Source: Micromonospora sp. C95
Lineage (GTDB): Bacteria > Actinomycetota > Actinomycetes > Mycobacteriales > Micromonosporaceae
Direction of reading: 5' to 3'
Length of the DNA stretch: 64,000 nt
NCBI RefSeq assembly: GCF_018070465.1
Contig: NZ_JAGPXT010000002.1
Coordinates: 62,001 to 126,000, forward strand
Shown here: positions 34,924-42,753 of the stretch, piece after piece
Layout: each line of letters opens with the position of its first letter
Position numbering within the stretch: position 1 is the stretch's first letter
Translations under genes and position numbers: made by a program
Notes under the pieces: generated by a model
The model's database searches: none
What the model saw: only the letters and a program-made list of their open reading frames with translations
What the model was told of the DNA's origin: nothing

Positions 34924-37518
34924 GTGGACGAGCGCTACGACAGCTACTGCGCAGCCGACCCGCTGTTCTACGACTCCCTCGGCAGCGCCGTCGCGCAGCC
35001 CACCTTCGCCGCGGCGACCCGGCCGCTGCCGGCGGGCTGGCGCCGGGAGTCGCTCGACGACTGGCTCATCCACGCTCCGGACGGCGAACGCCTGCCGCAG
35101 CAGGGCTGGAAGGTGCACGTGTCGGCCACGGTCACCAACGCCGACCGGGTGCTGGATGCCGTGTGGGCCTACTGCGTACCCCGGGGGCTGTCCTTCAAGT
35201 TCCTGCGCGGCCCCCGCACCCTGCTGCTGCGCAACTCCAAGTACGCGGCCCGTGCCGCCAGCGGCAAGTTCGTCACCGTCTACCCCCGCGACGACGCCGA
35301 ACTCGAACTGGTCTGCAAGGAACTGGACGAGCTGCTCACCGGCGAGGCCGGCCCGTACATCCTCAGCGACCTGCGCTACGCCGCCGGACCGGTGTACGTC
35401 CGCTACGGCGGCTTCGCCGCCCGGTACTGCCACTCCGCCGACGGGCAGGTGGTCCCGGCCGTCGAGGACGAGTCCGGCACCCTGGTGCCGGACCGTCGCG
35501 ACCCGGTCTTCCACGTGCCGTCCTGGGTGGCACTGCCCGACTTCCTCGCGCCACACCTGGCCGCCCGCAACGCGACAAGCACCGACGAGGTCCCCTACCG
35601 GATCGAGAAGGTCATCCACTTCTCCAACGGCGGCGGCCTGTACGTCGGACGCGACGTGCGCACCGACACGCAGCTCGTGTTCAAGGAGGCCCGGCCGCAC
35701 GCCGGCCTGGACGCCGACGGCGTCGACGCCGTCACCCGGCTGGCTCGGGAGGCCGCCGTCCTGCGCCAGCTCGCCGACCTGCCGCAGGTGCCCCGGGTGC
35801 ACGACGAGTTCGCCCTGAGCGACCACCGGTTCCTCGCCCTGGAGTTCATCGAGGGCCGCCCGCTGAACAAGCTCCTGGTCGAGCGCTACCCGCTTATCGA
35901 CGCCGACGCCACCGACGACGACCGGGCGGCGTACGCGAGCTGGGCGCTGGACGTCCACCGCCAGGTCGACGAGGTCGTCCGGGAGATCCACGCGCGCGGG
36001 CTGGTCTACGGTGACCTGCACCTGTTCAACATCATGCTGCGTCCGGACGGCCGGGTCGCGCTCGTCGACTTCGAGGTGGCCGCCCCGGTCGACGGGCACC
36101 GCCGACCGGGCCTGCGCAACCAGGGCTTCGCCGCACCCCGGGGACGCACCGGCGTGGCCGTCGACCACTACGCCCTGGCCTGCCTGCGGCTGGCCCTGTT
36201 CCTGCCGCTGACCCAGCTGGTCCGCCTCGTCCCGGCGAAGGCGGCGCACCTGGCCGACATCATCGCCGACGCCTTCCCAGTGCCGAGGGACTTCCTCGAC
36301 GCCGCGGTGGCGGAGATCAGCACGCCGGACGCCCGGCCCGGGGAACCCGTACCGCCCACCGCCGACGTGCCACCCGTCGACCGGGACAAGCTCACCCGCG
36401 CCGTCCTCGCCAGCGCCACTCCCGACCGCGCCGACCGGCTGTTCCCCGGCGACATCGAACAGTTCCGCAGCGGCGGGCTCAACCTCGCCCACGGTGCGGC
36501 CGGCGTGCTGTACGCGTTGCACCGCAGCGGCGCTGGCCGGTGGCCGGACCACGAACAGTGGCTGGTCCGCCAGGCCACCGCACCCCCGTCGGGCACCCGG
36601 TGCGGCTTCTACGACGGCCTGCACGGCGTCGCGTACGCCCTGGAACTGCTCGGCCGCCGGCAGGACGCGCTCGACGTGCTCGACATCTGCCTACGCGAGT
36701 CGACCACCGGGCTGGACCACAGCCTGACCGGCGGGCTGGCGGGCATCGCCCTCAACCTGGCCGAGCTGGGCGGGCGTACCGGGGAACCGGCGCTACGGGA
36801 GGCGGCCTGGCAGGTCACCGGAGAGTTGGTGGAACGACTCGCCGACGACCCCGGCGGCGACGTCAGCGGGGGGCGACACCCCTACGCCGGGCTGCTCCGC
36901 GGCCGGACCGGAGCGGCGTTGCTGCTGGTACGACTGTACGAGCTGACCGGCGACCCGGACCTGCTCGACCACGCCGCCACCGCGCTGCGCCAGGACCTGC
37001 GTCGCTGCGTGGTCCGACCCGACGGTGCGCTCGAGGTCAACGAGGGTTGGCGGACCATGCCCTACCTGGGGCAGGGCAGCGTCGGCATCGGGCTCGTCCT
37101 CGACCAGTACCTGCGCCACCGCCACGACGAGCAGTTCGCCGAGGCGAGCGCCGGGGTGCGGCGCGCCGCCCGGTCGCCGTTCTACGCCCAGTCCGGCCTC
37201 TTCGCGGGTCGGGCCGGCATCATCGTCTACCTCGCCGCCCAACCCGACGATCCGGAGCTACGCGACGAGCTGGACCGGCAGATCCGACGGCTGAACTGGC
37301 ACGCCCTGCCCTACCGGGACGGCACCGCCTTCCCCGGCGAGCAGTTGCTGCGGCTGTCCATGGACCTCGCCACCGGCACCGCGGGCGTACTGCTGGCGCT
37401 GGCCGCCGCCCGGACCGACGACCCGGCGGCCCTGCCCTTCCTCGCGCCCCTCACCGGCGCACCAGACTCCCCCGCGACGGCGGGGGCGACCCTGACCCCG
37501 ATTCCCGATGGGAGGTGA
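34924..37518 (+). CDS. ramC: Class III lanthipeptide synthetase (LanKC, RamC-like)
   Basis: Bifunctional enzyme that phosphorylates and dehydrates Ser/Thr in the precursor and then forms lanthionine or labionin rings. About 864 residues: an N-terminal lyase-like domain (1 to ~210), a kinase domain with the Gly-rich KVIHFSNGGGLYVG near 233, catalytic loop GLVYGDLHLFNIM near 358 and VDFE in place of DFG, and a LanC-like cyclase from about 500. The cyclase lacks the Cys/Cys-His zinc ligands (it has GLFAGRAGI where class I/II enzymes have CHG), as in class III. The GTG at 34924 sits seven bases after GGGAGG; earlier ATGs are less likely. It starts the ram operon. Confidence 0.93.
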   Translation: MDERYDSYCAADPLFYDSLGSAVAQPTFAAATRPLPAGWRRESLDDWLIHAPDGERLPQQGWKVHVSATVTNADRVLDAVWAYCVPRGLSFKFLRGPRTLLLRNSKYAARAASGKFVTVYPRDDAELELVCKELDELLTGEAGPYILSDLRYAAGPVYVRYGGFAARYCHSADGQVVPAVEDESGTLVPDRRDPVFHVPSWVALPDFLAPHLAARNATSTDEVPYRIEKVIHFSNGGGLYVGRDVRTDTQLVFKEARPHAGLDADGVDAVTRLAREAAVLRQLADLPQVPRVHDEFALSDHRFLALEFIEGRPLNKLLVERYPLIDADATDDDRAAYASWALDVHRQVDEVVREIHARGLVYGDLHLFNIMLRPDGRVALVDFEVAAPVDGHRRPGLRNQGFAAPRGRTGVAVDHYALACLRLALFLPLTQLVRLVPAKAAHLADIIADAFPVPRDFLDAAVAEISTPDARPGEPVPPTADVPPVDRDKLTRAVLASATPDRADRLFPGDIEQFRSGGLNLAHGAAGVLYALHRSGAGRWPDHEQWLVRQATAPPSGTRCGFYDGLHGVAYALELLGRRQDALDVLDICLRESTTGLDHSLTGGLAGIALNLAELGGRTGEPALREAAWQVTGELVERLADDPGGDVSGGRHPYAGLLRGRTGAALLLVRLYELTGDPDLLDHAATALRQDLRRCVVRPDGALEVNEGWRTMPYLGQGSVGIGLVLDQYLRHRHDEQFAEASAGVRRAARSPFYAQSGLFAGRAGIIVYLAAQPDDPELRDELDRQIRRLNWHALPYRDGTAFPGEQLLRLSMDLATGTAGVLLALAAARTDDPAALPFLAPLTGAPDSPATAGATLTPIPDGR

Positions 37519-37524
37519 CACGAC

Positions 37525-37644
37525 ATGGCGCTCCTCGACCTTCAGGGACTGGAGGCGGCTCCGGCCGACCGGACCGGCGGTGGTAGCCGGGCGAGCCTGC
37601 TGCTCTGCGGCGACAGCTCGCTGTCCGTGACGACCTGCAACTGA
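37525..37644 (+). CDS. ramS: SapB-like class III lanthipeptide precursor (RamS/AmfS type)
   Basis: A 39-codon gene with GGGAGG upstream that overlaps the stop of the synthetase gene. The leader MALLDLQGLE has the LLDLQ motif needed for class III recognition. The core SRASLLLCGDSSLSVTTCN differs from my memory of the S. coelicolor SapB core at only one position (Val for Ile). It contains two SxxSxxxC motifs (Ser21-Ser24-Cys28 and Ser31-Ser34-Cys38) suited to two rings. The mature product is expected to be an amphiphilic, secreted morphogen/biosurfactant peptide. Too short for routine ORF calling. Confidence 0.95.
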   Translation: MALLDLQGLEAAPADRTGGGSRASLLLCGDSSLSVTTCN

Positions 37645-37717
37645 TCGGACCGCAGCACGCGAGGCCCTGGACGGTTACCTGACCGTCCAGGGCCACGCCG
37701 CACGAACGGGAGGACCG

Positions 37718-39448
37718 ATGCGAACGCCGGCCGGCGCCGACCGCCTGCTGCTCCGGGTGGTCCGCGACGGTGGCGGCTGGACCGCCACGCTTGTGGTGGT
37801 GGGTCTGGCCGGTGCCGCCGCCGAACTGGCCCTGCCCGCGGTGCTGGGGCTGGCCGTGGATGCCGCCGTCGGTGGTGACGCCTCTCCCCGATGGCCGGTG
37901 GTCGCCAGCGCCCTGGTCGTCATCCTGCTGGTCACCGACGTCCTCGGTGACCTGGCGGGCGGGTACGGGGCCGCCCGGGCCACCGCCCGGCTCCGTCGGC
38001 GGCTGCTGCGGCACCTGTTCGCGTTGGACGTTCGAGCCGTGCGCCGCTTCCCGGTCGGTGACCTGGTCGGCCGGCTCACCGGGCAGGCCGCCGACACCGG
38101 GCAGGCCGGCACCGCAGTGGCGCTGGGCTGGATCGCGGTACTGCCGCCGCTGGGCAGTGTCGTGGCCCTGTTCCTGCTGGAGCCCGTCCTCGGGCTCACC
38201 CTGCTCGCCGGGCTGGCCGTGCTGACCGTCCTCATGGCCACGTTCGTCACCGACGCCTCGGCGGCCATCACCGCGTACCAGCGGGTACTCGGGACGATCG
38301 CCGGCCGGCTACAGGAGGCGCTCGGGGGGGCCCGCACCATCGCCGCAGCCGGCACCACCGACACCGAGCGCGACCGGGTGCTGGCGACACTGCCGCAACT
38401 ACGCGGCCACGGCCGGCTCGGCTGGCGGTTGCTGGCCCGGGCCAACGCCCGCGTCGCGGCCGTGGCACCGCTGCTCCAGGTCGCCGTCGTCGCCGTCGGC
38501 GGGTACGCGCTGAGCGTCGGCTGGCTCACCGCCGGTCAACTGGTCGCCGCCGTGCAGTACGCCGCGCTCGGGGCCGGGTTGGGCGCGGTGCTGGCCACCC
38601 TCAACCGGCTGGTCCGCAGCCGGGCAGCGGCCCGCCGGGTCGCCGAGCCGTTGTCCTGTCCGGTGCGCCCCGATGGCGACGAGCCGTTGCCGCCCGGCGG
38701 CGGCCATCTGCGGCTGCGCGGGGTCGGTGTCCGCGCCGACGACGACCGGGCGGTCCTGGACGCGATCGACCTGGACGTGCCCGCGGGTTGCACGCTGGCC
38801 GTGGTCGGGCGTTCCGGGGCCGGCAAGTCCGCCCTCGCCGCCGTGGCCGGGCGGTTGTACGACCCGGACACCGGCGAGGTGCTGCTGGACGGGGTGCCAC
38901 TGGCCCGTCTCGGCCGGGCCGCGCTGCGTCGGGCGGTGGGTCACGCCTTCGACCGTCCGGTGCTTGTCGGTGTGACGGTGCACGACGCGATCGGCCTCGG
39001 CCTGCCGGAACGGTCGGCTCGCCCGCCCTCGACAGGTGCGCCGGCCACCGCCGCCGTGCTGGCGGCGGCCCGGTCCGCGCAGATCGACGGGGTCGTGGCC
39101 CGGCTGCCCGACGGGTTCCGCACCCGGACCGCAGACGCACCGCTGTCCGGGGGTGAGACCCAACGCCTCGGGCTGGCTCGCGCGTTCCACGCCGAGCGGC
39201 TGCTCATCCTCGACGACGCGACATCCAGCCTGGACACCGCCACCGAACATCGGATCACCCGTGCGATGACCGGCCGGAACGCGGGACGTACCCGCCTGGT
39301 GGTCACCCACCGGGTGGCCACGGCCGCCGCGGCGGACCTGGTCGCCTGGCTCGACGCCGGTCGGCTGCGCGCCCTGGCACCGCATCGGCGGCTCTGGGCG
39401 GACCCGGACTACCGGGCGGTGTTCGCGGACGACGGTGTCCCCCGATGA
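37718..39448 (+). CDS. ramA: ABC half-transporter of the lanthipeptide operon (RamA-like)
   Basis: 576 residues: about six membrane segments in the first 310, then an ATPase with Walker A GRSGAGKS (near 366), signature LSGGE (near 475) and Walker B LLILDDATSSLD. H-loop VVTHRVATA. Starts at ATG 37718 behind GGGAGGACC. Pairs with the next gene, whose start overlaps its stop (ATGA), to form a heterodimeric exporter for the modified peptide. A leader peptidase domain is absent, as usual for class III clusters, so the protease is elsewhere. Confidence 0.9.
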   Translation: MRTPAGADRLLLRVVRDGGGWTATLVVVGLAGAAAELALPAVLGLAVDAAVGGDASPRWPVVASALVVILLVTDVLGDLAGGYGAARATARLRRRLLRHLFALDVRAVRRFPVGDLVGRLTGQAADTGQAGTAVALGWIAVLPPLGSVVALFLLEPVLGLTLLAGLAVLTVLMATFVTDASAAITAYQRVLGTIAGRLQEALGGARTIAAAGTTDTERDRVLATLPQLRGHGRLGWRLLARANARVAAVAPLLQVAVVAVGGYALSVGWLTAGQLVAAVQYAALGAGLGAVLATLNRLVRSRAAARRVAEPLSCPVRPDGDEPLPPGGGHLRLRGVGVRADDDRAVLDAIDLDVPAGCTLAVVGRSGAGKSALAAVAGRLYDPDTGEVLLDGVPLARLGRAALRRAVGHAFDRPVLVGVTVHDAIGLGLPERSARPPSTGAPATAAVLAAARSAQIDGVVARLPDGFRTRTADAPLSGGETQRLGLARAFHAERLLILDDATSSLDTATEHRITRAMTGRNAGRTRLVVTHRVATAAAADLVAWLDAGRLRALAPHRRLWADPDYRAVFADDGVPR

Positions 39449-41220
39449 ACGGCCCGGGCGTCGGTCGGACGACGTGGCAGGCGCTGCGGGCACGTCGCCG
39501 GCACGTCGGCCGGCTCGCCGCCTGGTCGGCGGTCGAGTCCTTGCCGGCGCTGCTTGCCGGGCTGCTCGTTGCCCGCGCCGTCGACCAGGGCTTCCTGGCT
39601 GGTCGGTTCGCCACCGGCCTGGCCTGGCTGGGCGGACTCGCCGTGGCCGTCGTGCTCGGCGCGGTGGCGACCGGGCGGGTCTACCGGAGCCTGGGCTCAG
39701 TCGTGGAACCGTTCCGCGACGAGCTGGCTCGAATGGTGGTCCACGGCGCGTTGCACGACGCCACCCGGGCCGGTGGTCGCCCGGACAGCGCCCCGGTGGC
39801 CCGCTTGACCCATCACGTGGAGATCGTCCGGGACACCTTCGGTGGCCTGGTCATGGTGGTACGCGGCTTCCTGTTCACCGCCGGAGCGGCCCTGCTCGGC
39901 CTGCTGGCGCTGGACCCTACGGTCGCGGCGCTGGTGGCGGCTCCGCTGCTCGCGGGGCTTGTCGTCTTCGCCGCCGCGCTTCCCGCGATGCTGGCACACC
40001 AGCGCACCCAGGTGCGGGTCGGCGAGGCGCTCGGCCGGTCGGCGGCGACCGCGCTGACCGGTCACCGCGACGTGCTCGCCTGCGGCGCCGAGGAACGTAC
40101 GCTGACCGAGGTCGACCGGAGGGTCAGCAACCATGCCGGCGCAGAGCGGACGCTGGCCCGGATGTCCGCGCTGCGCAGCCTCAGCCTCGGGGTGGGCGGC
40201 TGGCTGCCGGTGGTGGTCCTGCTGCTCGCCGCCCCGTGGCTGGTGCGGCGCGGGCTGAGCACCGGCGCGGTGCTCGGCGCACTGGTCTACGTCACCACCA
40301 GCCTGCAACCCGCGCTGCACGCACTGGTGCAGGGGCTGGGTGGCGGAGGGCTGCGCTACGCCGTCACCCTGGAACGGATCCTGCGCACCTGCCGACCTCC
40401 GTCGCCCCGCAAGCGGACGGCCACCCCGATCCCGGAGCCGGTGGACGACACCCCGGCGGTGCGGTTGTCCGGCCTGACCTTCCGGTACGGACCCGGCGCC
40501 CGGCCGATCCTGGACGACTTCTCGATGACCCTGCGCGAGGGGGAACATCTGGCCGTGGTGGGGCCCAGCGGCGCCGGCAAGTCCACCCTGGCCGGGCTGG
40601 TCGCCGGACTGGTCGAGCCGGAGCACGGCACGGTTCACCTCGCCGGTCGATCGGTGGCCGCCGTCGGTCCCGCCGACCTGGCCGCGCTGCGGGTGCTCGT
40701 GCCGCAGGAGGCGTACGTGTTCACCGGTTCCCTGGCCGACAACCTCCGCTACCTCTGCCCGGACGCGGACGACACGGCCGTCGAGACCACGCTGGCCCGG
40801 CTCGGCGCCGACGCTCTCGCCCAGCGGCTGGGCGGCCTCGCCGCCACGGTCGACCCCGGCACGCTCTCCGCCGGTGAGCGGCAACTGATCGCCGCCGTAC
40901 GCGCCTACCTGGCCCCCGCGCCGCTCGTCATCCTGGACGAGGCGACCTGTCACCTGGACCCGACACTGGAGGCCACCGTCGAGTCGGCCTTCGCTCGGCG
41001 ACCGGGCACCCTGATCGTCATCGCCCACCGGATCAGTTCCGCCGTCCGCGCTCGACGGGTGCTGGTGTTCGACGAGGACGGACCGCTGGACGGCAGCCAT
41101 CAGGAACTGCTGGCTCGCTCGCCCGGCTACCGCGAGCTGGTCGGGCACTGGGACGGTGTCGCGGCGGCGGCCAGCGGCGCTGACCGTGCCGTCAGCGGGG
41201 TCACCGCGCTCCGCGGCTGA
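39445..41220 (+). CDS. ramB: ABC half-transporter of the lanthipeptide operon (RamB-like)
   Basis: 591 residues, again about six membrane segments then an ATPase: Walker A GPSGAGKST (near 373), signature LSAGERQL (Ala for Gly), Walker B LVILDEATCHLD, H-loop IAHRIS. It overlaps the RamA-like gene by four bases. Together they should export the SapB-like peptide. A hairpin follows its stop, ending the plus-strand operon. Confidence 0.9.
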   Translation: MNGPGVGRTTWQALRARRRHVGRLAAWSAVESLPALLAGLLVARAVDQGFLAGRFATGLAWLGGLAVAVVLGAVATGRVYRSLGSVVEPFRDELARMVVHGALHDATRAGGRPDSAPVARLTHHVEIVRDTFGGLVMVVRGFLFTAGAALLGLLALDPTVAALVAAPLLAGLVVFAAALPAMLAHQRTQVRVGEALGRSAATALTGHRDVLACGAEERTLTEVDRRVSNHAGAERTLARMSALRSLSLGVGGWLPVVVLLLAAPWLVRRGLSTGAVLGALVYVTTSLQPALHALVQGLGGGGLRYAVTLERILRTCRPPSPRKRTATPIPEPVDDTPAVRLSGLTFRYGPGARPILDDFSMTLREGEHLAVVGPSGAGKSTLAGLVAGLVEPEHGTVHLAGRSVAAVGPADLAALRVLVPQEAYVFTGSLADNLRYLCPDADDTAVETTLARLGADALAQRLGGLAATVDPGTLSAGERQLIAAVRAYLAPAPLVILDEATCHLDPTLEATVESAFARRPGTLIVIAHRISSAVRARRVLVFDEDGPLDGSHQELLARSPGYRELVGHWDGVAAAASGADRAVSGVTALRG

Positions 41221-41221
41221 C

Positions 41222-41237
41222 CTTCCCGTGCGGGAAG
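41222..41237. terminator. Hairpin between convergent ramB-like and regulator genes
   Basis: CTTCCC-GTGC-GGGAAG, a compact hairpin two bases after the ramB-like stop and 13 bases before the regulator stop. No T-run. Probably shared terminator. Confidence 0.5.
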
Positions 41238-41249
41238 CGTGCGGCTCGG

Positions 41250-41828
41250 TCAGATCCAGCCGGCGTCGCGGGCCACCTGGACCGCCTCGACTCTGGTGCG
41301 TCCGCCCGTCTTCCGGATGATCCGGCCGAGATGATTACGGACCGTGCCAGGGGCGAGACCCAGCGATCCGGCCACCTCCGCGACCGGTGCACCACCCGCC
41401 GTCAGGTCGAGGATCTGTGCCTCACGCGGCGTGAGCGGGCTGTCCCGGCGCAGCGCCGCCAGCACCAGGTCCGCGTCCACCACCGGCTCACCACGGGACA
41501 ACCGGCGGATTCCGTCGACCACCCGCTGCGGCGGGACGTCGCTGCCGAGTACACCGACGGTGCGGGAGGGGGTGAGCGTCCGGTACAGGTGCCCGGCCCG
41601 GCGCGGCTCGGCGAGCACCAGCAGCGGACAGGAGCCGGTCGCCGGCATCTTCTCGACGAGGTCGAGGTCGACCACTGCCACGTCCGGACGACGGGTACGG
41701 ATCGTCCAGGTGACCACGTCACCCCGAGCCACCTCCGCCACCACGCTGATGTCGTCCTCAGCGGCGAGCACGAGGGACAGGGCACCACGGACCAGTGCAC
41801 CATCGATTGCGAGCAGGGTACGGATCAC
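41250..41828 (-). CDS. LuxR/NarL-type regulator with degenerate receiver (RamR-like, first copy)
   Basis: About 192 residues starting at GTG 41828, six bases after GGAGAG. The receiver half keeps the central Asp region (VAVVDLDLVEK) but the acidic pair is replaced (TLLAIDGAL) and the usual Lys near the end is missing (VGVLGSDVP), so phosphorylation is doubtful. The C-terminal HTH LTPREAQILDLTAGGAPVAE, LAPGTVRNHLGRI is intact. It faces the lanthipeptide operon and resembles the next gene in length and HTH. By position it is a candidate activator of the ram operon. Confidence 0.82.
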   Translation of the reverse strand: MIRTLLAIDGALVRGALSLVLAAEDDISVVAEVARGDVVTWTIRTRRPDVAVVDLDLVEKMPATGSCPLLVLAEPRRAGHLYRTLTPSRTVGVLGSDVPPQRVVDGIRRLSRGEPVVDADLVLAALRRDSPLTPREAQILDLTAGGAPVAEVAGSLGLAPGTVRNHLGRIIRKTGGRTRVEAVQVARDAGWI

Positions 41829-41918
41829 CGCAGGCTCTCCGAACATCGTCGGGTGGATCACGTAACGTCAGCATTCAAACACGGCCCGGCCGGTTCCGCC
41901 CGCCGACGGCCGGCGGCC

Positions 41919-41950
41919 GGCTGGGAGCCGCCGCCCGGCGGCCCCCAGCC
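41919..41950. terminator. Strong hairpin between the two LuxR-type regulators
   Basis: Outer arms GGCTGGG/CCCAGCC (41919-41925 and 41944-41950) with an inner GCCGCC/GGCGGC stem. It starts five bases after the stop of the upstream regulator (minus strand) and suggests the two regulators are separate transcripts. Confidence 0.65.
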
Positions 41951-41954
41951 ACGG

Positions 41955-42560
41955 TCACATCCAGCCGTCACGACGCGCGAGCAGGACCGCCTCCATCCGG
42001 TTGCGGGCACCGGTCTTGCGCATGATCGCCGACAGGTGGTTACGCACCGTGCCGTGCGCCAGGAACAGCCGTTCGGCGATCTCCTTCAGCGGCAGTCCCT
42101 CGGCCGCCATCCGCAGCACCTCTGCCTCCCGCGGCGTCAGCGGGCCGGTGGCGGGCCGTAGCGCCGTCGCGGCGGCGGCCACGTCGATGATCCGGTCCCC
42201 CGCCGCGAGCGCCCGTACGGCCCGGACCAACTCGTGCAGCGGCTCGTCCTTGCCAACCAATCCTTTCGCTCCGGCCGTCAACGCCTCCGTCACCAGGCCC
42301 CGGCTCCACCGGTCACTCAGGGCCAGCACCGCTGTCGCGGGTGCCGCCTCGGTGATCTCGATGATGACCGCCACCGGCTCGGGAGCATCGGATGCCAGGT
42401 CCACAAGGACCACGTCCGGCAGGTGCCGACGCACCATCCCCGGCAACTCACCGATACCCGTCGCCTCGGCGACGACCTGGATGTCCTCCTCACCGGCCAG
42501 TGCCGCGCACAGCGCACTGCGCAGCAGACCCATACTTTCGCCAACCACAACGCGGATCAC
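41955..42560 (-). CDS. LuxR/NarL-type response regulator (RamR-like, second copy)
   Basis: About 201 residues from a GTG at 42560 (GGAG at seven bases). Receiver: VIRVVVGESMGLLRSAL, then VVLVDLASD with the phosphoacceptor Asp and GLVGKDEP with the conserved Lys; the N-terminal acidic pair is replaced by Gly-Glu. HTH: LTPREAEVLRMAAEGLPLKE, FLAHGTVRNHLSAIMRKTG. It looks more like a working receiver than its neighbour. The two share the HTH and the last 12 residues (R.EAV..AR..GW), which suggests duplication. The longer frame upstream is not real. Confidence 0.85.
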   Translation of the reverse strand: MIRVVVGESMGLLRSALCAALAGEEDIQVVAEATGIGELPGMVRRHLPDVVLVDLASDAPEPVAVIIEITEAAPATAVLALSDRWSRGLVTEALTAGAKGLVGKDEPLHELVRAVRALAAGDRIIDVAAAATALRPATGPLTPREAEVLRMAAEGLPLKEIAERLFLAHGTVRNHLSAIMRKTGARNRMEAVLLARRDGWM

Positions 42561-42753
42561 CACGTAGCTCCGATCTGAGTACGCGCCACGGCCGACTCCC
42601 GGTCTCCTCAACGGGACTGCGCAGGGTCGGCCACGCGCCAACGGACTGGGCCCGGCCCGTGGGACGTCGGTTGCGACGGCCCCGGGCACCCGTAGGACCA
42701 GCCGGGCGATCAGCCGGCGGAACACCGGCGGTGCCGGGCGGGTCAGGGCGGAC

